64,000 bases of DNA from Tretioscincus oriximinensis (GCA_022410635.1 JAJVDF010000262.1:776673-840672); one strand, 5' to 3'; numbered from the stretch's first letter, positions 1 through 14,107 are shown. A program made the numbers and translations. The notes: generated by a model not told the origin, from the sequence alone.

Positions 1-708
1 AGATAATCATTTCAAATTAAAACAAAGCATAGCATGATGTTATATGTAACAACCTTGCTGGTGGTTCAGAAGTTCAAGCCAGCTACACTTAGGTGTAAAA
101 ATTGCTTAATGTAATGGTCCTACCTACAAACTAACTGATATAAAGTATTGCAAAAAAGAATACATTTTGCAGAGAGATAATTTTGACCCTCCACTTCAAT
201 TTCAAATACTAACAACCTACATTTCCATCATATTCAGAGGAAAAAAACTGAGCTATTTAAAGGAGTCTGTTATGGAGTGGTCGTATTTATATAACAAGAA
301 AAAAAGTTTGTTATTCTTTTAATATAAATTATGCCCGATTTATCTTTCAGTTTTATTCAAAACTCAACTGGGAACAAAATTCTGAATTTCTGAGTAGGCG
401 TATGGATGTTAATTTATCCCAGTATGTGGCCTTTCATGATATTAGGTATACTGGGATTTTACATGCTCAGTTAATAGTGAGAGTTATTGGGGCATATTGA
501 CAGAATTAACAGATTCTTTTATAAGTATATAGAGCCACAGCCTATATACTTACAGCTTTTACTGCTGGAGAATACTGGGGATCAATTAATGCTGTATGGA
601 ACATGCCTTTTTATAAGTTTGCTCCTCAATTGAATCTTCTAATAGTTTTAATGAGAAGTATATTGTTAAATATATTTTACGGAGGATCTTGGCTGTGAAG
701 AACATTGC
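1..708. other. AT-rich stretch, no gene seen
   Basis: Only AT-rich sequence is visible, with no long open frame, exon-like frame with splice sites, or recognisable repeat. Confidence 0.6.
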
Positions 709-1200
709 ATATTATTTATTTATATACATTTATAACCTGCCCCATACCCGAAGGTCTTGGGTACAAAATTTACATTTTAAAGCAGTAACAGTATTTGAAG
801 GTGGAGGGACAAAACAGCATTTCTTCAACCAAAGGTTGAGTTGAAGTGGTGTGTCTTCAAGGACCTTCTAAAAGAGTACAATGATTATGACAGACGCACT
901 TCAAGGGGGAGATTATTTCAAAGACTGGGGGCAACTACAGAGAAGGCCCTACCCTGGGCTCCCATTCCATTGACTGTTGAGAGGGGTGGTACAACCAGGA
1001 GGACCACCTCTGCAGATCTTAAGGCATGGACAGGTTGATATGGGAGAAGGCGTTCCTTTAGGTATTTGTGGGCCAAGTTATTTAGGGCCTTATAGTTATT
1101 ATAGTTATGTAGTAGCTGGTTGGCAGCCAGTGCAGCTCTTTCAAGACTGTAGTGATGTATGCCCAGCCAGCCATTCCTGTCATCAGTCTAGCTAAGTATG
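709..1200 (-). repeat. L2-like LINE 3' fragment (antisense)
   Basis: The left edge TTATTTATTTATATACATTT is the reverse complement of the TAAATA-type tail of this family, followed by the complement of its 3' UTR (CCTGCCCCATACCCGAAGG). Toward 1200 it runs into the degenerate reverse-transcriptase C terminus. The same blocks (CTCTGCAGATCTTAAG, ACATGGACAGGTTGATATG-like) recur in the copy at 55573-56120 and, in reverse, in the copy at 14666. Confidence 0.75.
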
Positions 1201-1849
1201 CAGAACCTAAGGATCTAAGAACAGTGTACAAACCACCTTTTTAGCTTAGAATGATGGTGAGTGGAGAAAGATAGACTGGCATTTCAACCATCTCTGAGTT
1301 GTCTCAGTGTAAATATATATACTGTNTGTGAATGCAGTTTTAATTCAGCACCTACTGTAGTTGTTAACTGCTGAAAAATCAATGGACTTAGCTCAGCAAT
1401 ATCAAAACGCATCAATACAATATGAGAGTACCCCTGGGAAAATACTGAGTTAAGGTTAAAATGAACTAGGGATTCAGGTTCTTTGACTAGTCAATAGAGA
1501 CGCTTTCTTAAAAAAATCCAAAGAAGCTGTGTAATCCAGCATATTTTAATTTATTAAATTACTTTTTCTTTTCATTCTTTGAAGTGTTACTCGTCTTTTA
1601 GCTGTTTCAGTTCCAAGCCTAGTTCGTTTGAGCTAGGTACATACCAGTACCTTGTTTGTAATAAATTTCATTGTAACACCATTGCAGGGACATCATAACG
1701 CTGTTGTATAGGCTAACCTAACTCACTGCTGCCCCCAAGTAGGAAATAGTCTGAGTGCAGCATTGTCATTTTTTGTATATTTTCTGGACTATTTATTCTG
1801 CATTCTTAAGCAGAAGAAGAAAGCAAAATCTTCAAACATTTGCAGCTCC

Positions 1850-2010
1850 CAGCCACTGGTATTTAGAATTCTGCCTGTCTTACCAATCTAGAGGAAGTAA
1901 CTAGGTGTCCATTCTAGTAGCCATTGAGACACTTGGCTTTCATGAATTTATATAACCCTTTGTTAATGCTATTTAGACTGGTTGTTGTCACCACATCTGC
2001 TGGAAGCAAG
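1850..2010 (-). repeat. CR1/L3-like LINE fragment (antisense, diverged)
   Basis: Phrases such as CTAGTAGCCATTGAGACACT and GTTGTCACCACATCTGCTGG match the antisense 3' region of the CR1/L3-like family that is better preserved at 2920-3240. Boundaries are soft, and similarity may continue to about 2260. Confidence 0.5.
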
Positions 2011-2919
2011 GCCTGATTTGCATTTACCTGTCTTAATCCAATTTAATGGAAGTGGCTTGGCTTATTCTGTTGTAGCCTTTGTTCGCACAGGTTCAGTAAT
2101 CCATGTTAGGGCCTAAAATGGATTGTTGAACCNGTGCAAATAGGGCTTAAGCTATTAAATCAGGCATTGTCTGTTCTAACTCTCCTACCCATCAGTTTCA
2201 TACAGTGCCCTCTAGTACTAGTTGTGTGAAAGAGAATATATATATATCCACCTTTTCCATCACAGTCTATTTGGTTAGCAGACACCTCATAACTGCACTA
2301 CTGCTATAATTCACCTTCCTACTGGTTAAAAGAAGAACTCTGTTAGTTATTGAACTTTTGAGAATTCTGAGCAGTGTTTTAGTACCGGAATTTCTGCTTG
2401 GTCCTGGAACAAAGTGACAGAATCAGGGCAAATACTACCACTCTGAGCCCACCTACATTAGAAACGAAACTTGAGATTGCCTAATATTTTGAGAATATTT
2501 AATCAAGTCAGCTCTGTCTCTACTGTTTGCTGTTTAAATCTGCTGACATAACTAGGTACACATAGCAGTACTAATCTTGAAATTTTAAATATATTTCTTG
2601 CTTGCCTTGTGCTTTGCTTACTAATCAGCTACTACACACAATTTGGATGATGATCCTTCCAAACAGTCCAGTAAGAGAAAAGGATAGAATGAAGACTTTT
2701 TGGTATTTGGAGTGAGGACTGTCCCAGCAATTGACAGGAATGGAGGCTCCATTGTGCCAACTACTTCACCATTCTCCACCAGTTCTCTCTCTTTTCCAAG
2801 CAACAGCTGCGATGGCCCATTTAATTGCAATTCACAACTGTTCCAGAAGAGCAGGAGAAATTCCCAGGACAAGTGCTAACAGATTGCATATTAGGCTTTC
2901 TGGTCTAGATAGGTCTGTC

Positions 2920-3240
2920 ATAAGAACATAAGAAGAGCCATACTGGATCAGGCCACAGCCCATCTAGTTCAGCATTNTGTCTCACACAGAGGCCCACCAG
3001 ACGCTCCTAGGCATTCCGAACAGAGGAAAGCAAAATATGCTCCTGTTCATGACCCCCTGCAAATGGTATTTCAGGAATCCTGCCTGTTGCTCCATCCAGA
3101 CATCCATCNTAGTACCCATTTAAACCACTGGTGTCCATAAACCTGTCTAGTCCTGTCTTGAAACTATCCAAGCCGTTAGCTACCACTGCCTCTTCAGGAA
3201 GTAAATTCCATAGGCTGATGACCCTCTAGGTGAAAAAATT
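2920..3240 (-). repeat. CR1/L3-like LINE 3' end (antisense)
   Basis: It starts ATAAGAACATAAGAAGAGCC followed by ACTGGATCAGGCC. This is the reverse complement of the 3' end of a common reptile CR1/L3-like LINE, whose sense copy ends GATCCAATTTGGCTCTTCTT at 46258. The rest runs into the C-terminal reverse-transcriptase region (CAGGAAGTAAATTCCATAGG). Confidence 0.8.
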
Positions 3241-3620
3241 GTGCAAGGGAGGATGCCTACACTGGGGTGTGTTGGGCTTCATCAGACCAAAAAGCCTGAT
3301 ACACGACATTTGCGCTTCAGGTTACTGAAGTAGGACTTTTTTGCCTCTAGGATGCAAATGACACACAACATACTTCCTGCCTGAGTAAGGGAATGACTCC
3401 CAAAGACTATTCCCTGGCAGGTAATGTGCATTAGGCCTTAGAGTGAGATAGAGGCTGGGAATAGTTGAGATGAGCCCCCAAGCTCTGTAGACTGAGATCA
3501 GAGACTGCATAAGGTGTAGTAACAGTTGCCAAGTTCAGCAGCCAGCTGGTTGCTTCCAGATATCCTTCCCATTTAGTTCTTAAGATCCTGGCAAAAAATG
3601 GGGTAGTTCAACTACAATAT

Positions 3621-3660
3621 TGTCTCTTGAACCATATTTTTGTCTCTTGAACCATATTTT
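3621..3660 (+). repeat. Perfect 20-bp tandem duplication
   Basis: The unit TGTCTCTTGAACCATATTTT occurs twice head to tail with no difference. This is a recent local duplication with no associated gene. Confidence 0.95.
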
Positions 3661-4327
3661 TCATGAAAAATTATCAGCAGTTCTTGATCCTAGTAGCCTT
3701 TGCAGACTGAAATTTCTTGTGTACCCCACTAGAACTTAATTTAAATGTTGCTGTAAAACTCAGCAGCTGTGTGGAAGCCGATAATTGTTGGAATTGTGGA
3801 AGAAAGAGTTTAACGTTTTCTTCTCTCTCTTGTAGCCTCAAATTTAGAATGCTTTTCAAAATCCACATTGGAATATTTTGTCCAAATGCAAATACAGCTT
3901 CAATGGAGCTATTTTGGTACCCTAACAAGGAGTGAAAGGCCACTTCTCCGCTTGCTACCATACTAGCAATTATGGATTTGTTTTTCTTGAGCCAATTCTG
4001 TGTTCAATCTTAATTGAATGTTTTAAGATAGATAACACATTAGCATGGTGATTTGCCATGCCTCTTTCCTCTTTAATAATATACTTATACTGAAGATGCC
4101 TAGTGAAAATTTTCTTGCACAAAGAATGTATAACAGTAAAAATACCAAACTGATGTTAGAATCGGATCTGTGTGATGGATGCCCCCACTCGCCTTTTTCT
4201 GCAGGTAGGATGGCTCAAAAGGCATTGCAACATTTCAGCAAATTGTCAAGCAGTGTTAGTACTGCATTATCATACTAGTTTGAATTAAACAATAATTTTG
4301 AAAAAAGAATCTTGATTAGAGTATGAT
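3661..4327. other. Stretch without gene
   Basis: Three short open frames overlap here on both strands. None resembles a known protein and none is bounded by convincing splice sites. Confidence 0.5.
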
Positions 4328-4585
4328 AAAATCATAGTATCATAGAGTTGGAAGGGATCTTCAACTTTGCTGCTGAAAACAGGATTCACTAAACTGTCTT
4401 AAATGGATAACTGTAGAAGCCTCTGTTCCAAGGCTTCCATTGAAGAAAAAGGCCTGTGATAACTTCCAATGGTAACTTATTCCATTGGATGACTGTCCTT
4501 ACTCTCAGAAAGGTTTTTTTTCTAACATTTAATCTGTACCTACTCCCTTGCAGTTTCATCCTATTGCTTCTAGTGCATTGCATAG
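4328..4585 (-). repeat. CR1 LINE 3' end with ORF2 C-terminal remnant (antisense)
   Basis: ATCATAGAGTTGGAAGGGAT is the reverse complement of the classic CR1 3' end. On the minus strand the frame at 4389-4583 reads MKLQGSRYRLNVRKKTFLRV and VIQWNKLPLEV, the usual end of CR1 ORF2. Part of the middle is diverged. Confidence 0.85.
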
Positions 4586-7500
4586 GGCAGTATTTTGGGT
4601 ATATGACACCCCTGGGCAGTAAATATTTTTAGGGATCAAGTAGGTGGAGATAGAGTAGGTCAGGTGGGTGAAGTCAGGGGGTGAAGTAGGCAGAGCAAGC
4701 AAAAAATAATTTATAAAGTTTAATTTTATTTTTCTAGGGTGCCCCCTCCCAATTCCGTCACTCTTGGCAGTTAGACAGTCTATTTGTGCAACTGAGAATA
4801 AGGTTGAAGCTTGTTGACTAATTCCTCAACTCTAAAACAAGCAGAAGTCTATATTCAAGGGTTTTTCAGCTTGTCAGAAGCCAAACCAGGCTCCTGGCTT
4901 TTATATTCTTAGTAAATCAATGCAGTGTTGCCTTCCTCAAACTAGTATTCATTACTTTGCTTCTACAAATAGTTAATGTCCATAAAAACTCTTACTCCCC
5001 TAATAATATTCCTTCCCATCTTTTGTGTTCTAAGCTAGTTTTCCTAGAATGAATGCCTTTTCTACTAATTTCTGTTTTTTGTCTTTAGAGCTGGAATATC
5101 AATACATAAAGTNTTTCCTTTAGAGTGGCAAGTTAATACTTTTTTCCAATTGTGTTAATTCCAATAATTAGAATGTCAGAAGCTCTGTTATTTTAGATAC
5201 AAAGCAGTCCCAAGGCTATATGTGGTTCTTAAGCTGACAATGACTTACTATTGACCATGACTTACTATTATATAGTAAAAAAGGGGGAAAAGATTATTAT
5301 ATACCAGGCTACTAGAGAGTTTAGTTATGTAGATAGATAATACTGCAATTAAGAACAGGTGTTTTAAAAGCTAACCCCTTGAATTGAATCTGTTTTGTAC
5401 TTTAATAAAGGCATTTTGTGAGTATTATGAAATGTGAATATAATACTTACTAGAAAACCAAAACTAAAATTAGAATAAACTGAAAGGTTGTATCTATAAA
5501 AGGTTAATAATCTGCATGCAAATCAGATTATTGTGTTCCATTTGTCACATCAGATTTTATATAAAGTGATAGCAATTTGGATTTCTGAACTGATTTACCA
5601 GATTATTGGTCTANTGGGGGGGAAAGCTGTTGAAGTGCTAAATGTAGTTACTGTACAAAAACTGTGATGTGAATAGTTTTGGGAAGAAACTGCAAGANTA
5701 TATCCATGTGAATTACGTTTTAGCCATTGCTAAGTTGAAAAGAGGAGCTAGCCAATGATGTTTGATAACTTGAATGCTTGACACACTTTCACAAATCATG
5801 AAGAGGATGAGGNGAGAGGCAAAGGGATTTAATACAGACAGTAAACGATCCGATAACATGTGATTGGAGGGACTATTGTATTTTCTCTTGACAACCTGCA
5901 ANGTGTCTGGCAGGAAAGTGTGGCACATGCACAGAAAGTCTCACTAGAAGCTGACAGACCAATAAAACTCAGAATATATGAAGAAGGCTATTAAAATTGC
6001 TAAACCAAAAATGTGAATTATTGGCAAATCCCAGAATAAGCCACAGATATGTATGTAATCTTAGAATGTAAGTTACATTGGTGACTTACCTTGTATCTTA
6101 GACTGGACTTTAAAGTCAATCTGCTTGTTATATATGATTAGGGAGACCACACAGAAATCAACTATAAGGTGGCATTGTGCTTGTTTGACAATCATGCAAG
6201 AAATGGGTTAATACTGAACATACTCAAAGCTCATTCCATTCTTTGGAAACTGNCTTCCTCAAAAGTGTACTGATTGGTCCATGCAACCTATCTGTCAGAT
6301 GCTGTTTCTCCACTTTTTTAACTTAATAAAAGATTACGGACTTAAGCATTTTAGGTATTAAATAGGAATATGCAGAATCCACTTAAGTGCAAAATATTAT
6401 CCCTGCTTAAGCATTTGAATCTGGATTTAGAAGGGAAGATGCGTGCTAAGCAGCACATGGTATCCTGCCTGCCTGACGTTACGTTTTTGTTTTCTGTTCT
6501 GATTAGGTGATAGTATTTGTAGCATTCCTATTCATCTTCCCTTATGCATTCTTGCCCTGTGTTTATTATAGCAAAANATGGTTAAATTACAGAAGCAAAT
6601 GTATTTTATAACTCTCAACACACATTCCAACTGCAGTCAGCAAATACCACAGATATTAGCTATGAATACACATATTTAATGTCTGATTATTATTACACTG
6701 TGAAACCAGTCAGACATGCTGCCTGTGTTCCCTAATTCATACTTTCCCCTCTGATTGTTATTCTTACAAATATCATCCTACTTAATGTGTTGCAAACTAA
6801 GACAGCAGACTCTTTCCTTTTCCTTCACCCATATTTTTATTTTCTCCTTAAAATCTAATCATCCTTTCTTTATAATAGCNTATGACTGTATATGGAAATA
6901 TAGCTTCTAGCTTTGTGTGTGGTTCTTTTTATCTCCCTCCCCTCCCTCCCCAGCTTGGCTTGAACAAATAAGAATATATTTACAGTCCCCGAGTATGTGT
7001 ACCATCTGTTCAACTCTGCCAGCAGTCACATTCATATGAAACCAAGAATGATGCTAGGTTTACAGTTAGGCCTGACTCCAAAAGCTCACCCAGTCATTCT
7101 GTGATAAAAGAATTGCATTGACTGTCTTTTGCTACTGAGCATAATTAAGGTTTTATCATTAACTTGTAGTGCCCGAAACAGTTTGGACCCAAATATCTAA
7201 GTATCGTCTTCTATGTACACCTGCCAGGAATAGAAACAAGCAAACAATTCACTAAGGTTTTGTAGGTTTTTAGCTACTTTTATCTGAATACCTATAAATT
7301 CTTCATCCTTGCTTGTCATTCATTTGCAATAAGTTGATTGAAGTCCATCCTTGCAATGGACCTAGGTCTTCTTACTATAAAAATTTTAATATAAATTGAA
7401 ATTATATTTTAGCCATGACTTGACAGAGGATTTTGGAGAGCTGCTTGCCTGTTTGCCTAAGCTTCTGAATCATTAAAACGTACTGCTAGTTGCCACAGGG

Positions 7501-7884
7501 AATACAAATCATGCATAGGTTGTAATTGCAAAGACACAGAAAAATGTATTTTTCAGTTCACTTGTAGTGTCATAGGCAGAGAACAGCGACACATAACCCT
7601 GAGGCAAGAGCTTTTACACCAGAATTTTCTATGAAACTCTTGAACCTCATTCACATCCAGCTGGATCTCTGTAGTTTTGAGTCAGTTTGGGTGTGGAATC
7701 ATTTACACACCAGTCTGTCCTTTCCTCTTGTGAACTTTCTGTGGCAAAAACCATGAACTAGAGATGAATTAAACACAAGCTTCTGCCCAGTTGTGGTTCT
7801 TTTTATTGCAGTGTACACTGCTACAGATACAGTATTTATTAAATAATATCTTATATGAATATGCATTAAAAGTGATGGATAGAT
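4586..7884. other. AT-rich non-coding stretch
   Basis: No exon is recognisable. A short L2-like scrap (GTTTGGACCCAAATATCTAAG) lies near 7170-7215. The segment around 6600-6760 is rich in homeobox-type ATTA motifs and could be regulatory, but nothing in the sequence proves it. Confidence 0.5.
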
Positions 7885-8565
7885 TTAAGGCATTAGATCT
7901 GGTAGACAGAATGTCTGAAGAACTGTAGATAAAGACTCATAACATTGTACAGGAGGCAGCAACAAAATGCATTCCAAAGAAAAAGAAAAGCAAGAAAGTA
8001 AAATGACTATCTGATGAAACTTTGCACATAGATGAGGAAAGAATGAAAGCAAAAGGCAAGGGAGAAAGGCAGAGACTAGCAGGGAGAGATAAGAAAGCCT
8101 TCTTAAATGAGCAATGCAAAGAAAGAGAAGAAGACAATGGAACTGGGAAAATAAAAAGACTTCAGTTTTCCTGAAATTATCAAGGGAAAGCTTCATGCGA
8201 AAATGGACATGATGAAAGTAAAAAATGGTAGGCACCAAACAAAAGCCAAAGAGATAAAGAACTTACAGTGATTCACAGAAGAAATATATAAGAAAGACCT
8301 TAATATCATTTCTAACCATGAGAGTGTGGCCACTGGTTTAGAGCTCANCATTATGGAGAGTGAAGCATTATCAATAAAAAAGCTGATGGTTGGGATTCCA
8401 NTTGTGCCCTCAATATGATAGCAAATTTNGAAAACNTAACAGTGNTCATTGGNNTGGAGAAGGTCAGTTTAAATCCCACTTCAACCCCCCCCCCTCCAGA
8501 AATGCNAAGAAATGTTCAAACTACTAAGCAATTGAACTTGCTTCACAAAATTTGTGCACACATTT
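7885..8565 (+). repeat. BovB (RTE) LINE ORF2 fragment, degenerate
   Basis: The plus strand reads, with frameshifts and stops, NIVQEAATKCIPKKKK, LSDETLHIDEERMKAKGKGE, GRDKKAFLNEQCKEREEDNG and later NAKKCSNY. These are the linker and early reverse-transcriptase region of BovB ORF2. The copy is broken and carries several N bases at 8400-8510. The 117-residue minus-strand frame over the same bases is a shadow. The endonuclease part and the catalytic reverse-transcriptase motifs are missing. Confidence 0.85.
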
Positions 8566-10787
8566 TTAAAAATAATGTTCTTGGGTTCCTGGACCATGCT
8601 GCTATCCCAAACTACCTACAAGACCTTTATTTAAAATGCGGGCATTTATTTATGTACATTTCTATCCTAGCCTACACTAGAGAGCCTCAATTGGATCACA
8701 AGAAGATGCATAAAAACAGATAAATTGTCCTGAGACAGTAGTAGTGCCTGCATAGGAAAGGAATGTTGTTCCCTTGTTTGTCAGCCAAAGACCAAGACTA
8801 TTTTAAACAGGCAATTTGGCTGACATCTTTGTGGAGCAGGTCTCAACTTGGATGTTCTCTGTGTTTTCAGTGGCTTCATGGTGTCTGTGCTCTGTCCCCT
8901 TGGACATTGACAAGCAACTTACNATGCAAGTCAATGCAGTTTTCAAGTGGTTGGTTAGTTCTGTGCAAGACAGTAGAGTTCATGGTTTACGTATTTAGAT
9001 TTAGATAAAGTCCCAAAGAAGAATCTCTCCATAGCTGCTTCTGTGCAAATATAAAGATTTGATTGGCTGTTGGAGCGCAGGGACTGCCTGGGAAAAGTAG
9101 GCAGAACTGCAGGGAATTCTGGGGGTTGTAATTAGGAAAGTGTAGACAGAAGAAAGGCAACAGCTGAATGGCAAGTAAAATGGGGATGAGCTGCTAATAG
9201 GTTTTTTTTTAAGCGTTTGTAAAGCGGGGAAAATGGTCAGGGGGGGGGATGCAGCCTAATATTCCATCTAAAATGGAACTCTGGCATAAGTTGTGGTATG
9301 ACTACACACCAGATATCAACTATATGGGAAGAAATAAGAATGATCTGGAGATGTTAATCCAGTACCGGAAATCCTGTTCTGAATATTATGAGGATTTTCA
9401 TTTAGACTTCCAAACAATTCTAGAAGTTGCTCAAAATGTATCCAGTCACNATCATTGAGTAAGCCGAGCACTGAAACAAGCAGAAACAGAATAGATTAGA
9501 TTAAGGACTGAAAAATCACAAATGTGATTTATAAAAGGAAAACCAGTATTTTGTCAACTCAGTGATACTGATTTCTGTTATTCACTTCCTTGTTTTTCTT
9601 TAAGATTGATCCCCTTTGTAATCAGTACTCTGCATAGTCCNGTTTATTTCTGCCTTGTGCCTTTGACCCTGTTGCATTTGACTNAGCAAAAAAGAATTTG
9701 TAAAGATAACACACCAAACAACACACTAGTTTTTGCTAGTTTTTTCTATTGGGAGAATAGCAGTAGTTCTGTGAGCCTTCAGACTGTAGGCAGCAGCCAA
9801 TAGGTCAGGCAGCTAAAGCTTGAGAAAAAAGAAAACATATGTCAGAACTTCTTTCCAGACGAGATTGCTAACTCGTTGGAAGCAGCTTGGTGCCTCCTTG
9901 GATGCTGGTTTTGTAATAGAGGCCAATAAAAGCAAGCTCAACCTTCTTATCCCTACTATACTTCAGAATGACCTGGGCATCTCTGCTTCTCTACAGGGCT
10001 TCATTTTCTCACATTTAGTTCAGCTTCCAGTTCAGCTCATCTGGGGTATTTATTCCCCTAACCAGTAACGNAAGCTTTATTTGTCTGGTATATCTTTTCC
10101 ATGCTAACTAGAGGTTAGCGATATGTGGGATATTTTTTCTTCCTCTTTTTTATAACTGTTAAATTAATATGTANTGCTCCTGAGACATTGTGGATAATTC
10201 TGAGTGACCCTGTCTGGTCACTCAGCACATTATAGCAGCACATTTTTGTTCCTGCATCAAAATAGGCCATTAGCATTTAATAACAGCTTGGCATGCCTCG
10301 TTGGCCACAAATACTGCTGATGGCTCCCTATCGATACCTGAACCAGGACACGCTATCCATACCTGAACCAGGAGCTAGAAAGCAGAAGCTAGAAAGCAAT
10401 CAGACTTCAAAATTACGGATTCTTCTTTCTCTTTCTGCTTTTCTAGAACAACCACAGACAGCAAGAATATGCGATCCTACGATGCATGAACCTGTCATTG
10501 GTGTGTAAAACTGCTGCTTTAGTAAGACTATCTGATCTTTCTTTCAATTTCTCTCTTCTACACACCCATCTGTCTGTCTTTATATGTAGGAGGAGGGCAG
10601 GAAAGTGGCAGGAACGTGGGAGAAAGATAGTATCTTTCGGTCAAACTTTTTTTTAAATCAGAGGCTGTGAGGATGAAAGAGGGAGCTATTTTTTATTCAC
10701 AAGCTTTTTAATATTTTTTGTTCAAGTTCATAGTTTGTCCATGCTGGATTTTCACACACATTTCAAATGACTGTGATTGTTTCTTCC

Positions 10788-10821
<34 letters not shown>

Positions 10822-13800
10822 TTGGCATTGGAGGGAAGCCATTTTAGTTACATATTAGTAATATTTGCGACACAGTATAGACTGGGTGCCAGTTGTCAGT
10901 AATAACAAACTATGAGTTTCTCGCCTTCAGGCAGAATTTTTGTTTTTATGGTTTTCTGCCTGCTTTTCTATGCCTTTTTTTCACTATGACAAGTGCTTAT
11001 TTAAAAGCTTGAGTGCCCAGCAGCTCATGATTATAGGTCTAATCTGCTTCTGCTTGTTTCAGTTCTTTGACTGGATGGATTCTGGTCAACGTCTAGGATT
11101 ATTTGGAAGTCTCATTGGAAATCCTCATAATCTTCAGAACAGAAGTTCAGCTTGTCAGATGGTACAGTTATTTGTTTAACATCTCCAGATCATTCTTGAT
11201 CTCATGGTTATAAAAGTAAGTAACAGCAGCAGCCCAAAATGGGTGCAGGGTGAAGTGTAGTCTGCTGGGAAGTGTAGTCTTTCTCCAAGCAGCAAGCAGC
11301 CTCTTCTACCCATACTGCAGCACCCAGGCTGTTCCACAGTTAGTTCAGGGAGGGACAATGCCTTTTTCACCAACCAGTACCCAGTTCCGCCCATGGAAAC
11401 ATATTTGATGCTGACAGGAAGTTGGCTGCTGGACTGGTCTATAACCATCTCTGAGAGAAACTAGAGAAACTCCTTAAGAAGTTTATTTCCTTACTTCCTG
11501 CTTCTAATTTAATTTTTTAAGTGAGGAGAGAGATTTTGTCAAATCATGTGCTGCATCCACTTTGCACCATCTTTTCTCAATGACTGCTTGTGCATGAGAT
11601 CATGATGCAGTCCTATGTGATAAGTTTCATGATCTGGGAAAAAATTTATATAACATTTTCCAAAATGTTCTGGTCTCCTTGTGTGATGCATGAGAAGTTA
11701 TACAGATACAGTGATTGTGTGAAATTTGAAGATAAATGCTACCTATCCAAAATGCCCAAGGAGGTTTGGAAGACCCTACACTTTCCAGAGCGGCTTGTAA
11801 GCTTATTTTTCATCTGAAGGCTTACATCTAGCCTATCTTTGCCACCATGTTATGGCAGTATCCATTAATGTAATTGCAAAGTGCTTTCAAATAGCTGGGT
11901 TGGCTAAAGCTCATAGAGAGCAATCAGCCCTCTCCAAGACTTTACATAGGGCTTCAAGAACGGGTCTCTAGATTGAAAGAATGTTTCTTAATCACAAGGA
12001 ATTTGACCTTTTGATAACTGTTATGAAAAAGGCCCTTTATTATTCTATAATAAGTAAATTATTAGAATAATATTATTCTAACAATGCACTATATTATTCT
12101 AGGTAATTTGCACTCCAGCGAACTTTAAATTCCTCTGCTCATCTCAGTGTTTTAGCATTAATACATTATATAGGTAAGAAGATTGTACTCTGGAACCAAC
12201 TGACCCCCCAAAACAAACAAACAACACCCAAATGGATCAATTTAATGCTATTCATGGTATGGGATGAGAAATGAAACAGTTGGCTTTAATTTGGGAAAAT
12301 CTATAGATGGGGATGATCTTTGTAACTAGTCATTATGTGATCTTACCCTTTTATATCTTTCACTTTGACTTTTCCCTTCATGCTCAAGCTGCAGTTGTCT
12401 GATAGCCATGGTTACTACTGCCACCTGCCACATGTTCTTTGAAAAGCCAATCAAGGCTCTCTACCTTGGATTAGGTATTTAAGTAGTCTAAAGACCTTCC
12501 ACCCAGCAAGCTAATTATTCTTCTAGTTCCAGGAAAGGTTTGAATGTGATTAGTCACATTTGCAACTTTCCTGGAAGTGGAAGTGCTCATATTCAAGCAT
12601 TTGGTCTGCTGGCTGGAGCAAAGCATTGGGGGCACCTGTGCAATTGGTAGCGGCAGCTCAGTATAAATTGGTATATAGAGCACAAACACAACCACAAGAA
12701 GAAAAATGGGGAGGTCACTGATACAAAGGAGATGGTTCAATGGTCTGAACACAAACTTACTATAAGTTGAGCTGATCCTCGTAAGACAAGATGCAAGTGT
12801 GTTTCGGTTGAACTGAACTTAGCTGTGTAAGAAAAGATTCTGGTTATATGTGCTATCAAAGAAATACTTAAAAGAAGAAATGCTCACTTGAACATACCTG
12901 AAATATGGGTATATCAGAATAAAATGTAGATATTTCTGAATAAAATAGTTTTAGAGAGTGCTTTATTCTGGATTATTTAAGCATAATAGAATAAATGAAC
13001 AATGTCTGGCTTTAGCTTAAGTGTATAAATACAGTCTGTGCTACAGGAGAAATGTGTTTAAATCATATTTAACATACTGTGTGTGCAATTAAAGCATCTT
13101 ATTCCACATGCCCCACTTTAATTTTTCCTCTTTCCTTAACACAGCTCAATGGTGAAACCCGACTCTGGCCTCGTTTTTAAAAAAAGATGAATCCAGCGTT
13201 TAATGTAGAGATTTTGAAGAAAGATCTTTAATTATAGTCACCTCCTGTGATAGATGGCAGTGCTGAGAATAATCTATTTTCCTCTGGGCTTCAGGGTGTG
13301 CTTAAAAAAGAAAATTTCTATGGGTATTTCTGTGCTCACTTGAGAGAAAATATTAATAAAATATATTATCAACAGTACTATCACAACCAGCTTCTAAGCA
13401 GATAATGTAGTAAATTATTTTGACAAAAACTGATAGGCACTTGAGCTTTGAAAACTCCTTTATGATATTGACAGCTCTGTGAGAGGGCCTTATTGTGTTA
13501 GGCTATTGTTGAAGTACTTAAAATAGTTGCACTATTATGACAACCAAACAACAATTCCTGCATCAAAATAACAAAACAAGGGGTGTTTTAGAACCTTGAA
13601 AGTACAATTTCGTACTATTTTTTTTTGTGTTTGGTGATTCATAAATGCTTCAAGGCTGTCTCCAAATGATACAAAGAAATGACAGATTTTGTTTGAATCC
13701 TACAATAGCGAGTGTGTGGCCCAAGTTGATTCCACACATGCTTGGTGGCCATGTCTATGATGGCAGATTGCAGGAGCAAACACCCTGATAAGATTGATTA

Positions 13801-14049
13801 CAAAGAAATAGCTGTGATCGTCTTTGTCCAGAAAGCCTAGTAAGGGGGTCTTGTAGCATTTTGAGAGATTAACAAGAGAAATGTTAGTCACATGAGCTTT
13901 TGTACTTCTTCAGATTCTAGGAAACAAATGCCAGAGACAAAATGTATGGTATGTGGCAAATGAAGCAAACTGAATGTAGGAAATAACAACAGACATGTAA
14001 ACAGATCTTTTAAATGTTTTGTTGATTTTTTATGTTTTTTGTCTTTTGT
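8566..14049. other. Long AT-rich stretch with minor repeats, no gene
   Basis: Small features only: a LINE-3'-end-like scrap near 8636-8700; two imperfect tandem duplications at about 10329-10400 (ATACCTGAACCAGGA twice, AGCTAGAAAGCA twice); a CT/GT microsatellite near 10787-10821; a Sauria-SINE-like scrap near 11888-11915; and a diverged copy of the MITE-like repeat of 34771 near 13850-13925. Many short open frames match nothing I recognise. Confidence 0.5.
10787..10821 (+). repeat. (CT)n(GT)n compound microsatellite
   Basis: A run of about ten CT dinucleotides changes directly into a GT run. Confidence 0.9.
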
Positions 14050-14107
14050 TACCTGCCCTGGGACCTATGGTAAGGGCAGGATATAAATTCCTAATTAAAT
14101 AATAAAT
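14050..14107 (+). repeat. L2-like 3' tail
   Basis: CCTGCCCTGGGACCTATGG followed by GGGCAGGATATAAATTCC and an AATAAATA-type tail is the terminal segment of the L2-like family seen elsewhere in the window. Confidence 0.65.
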
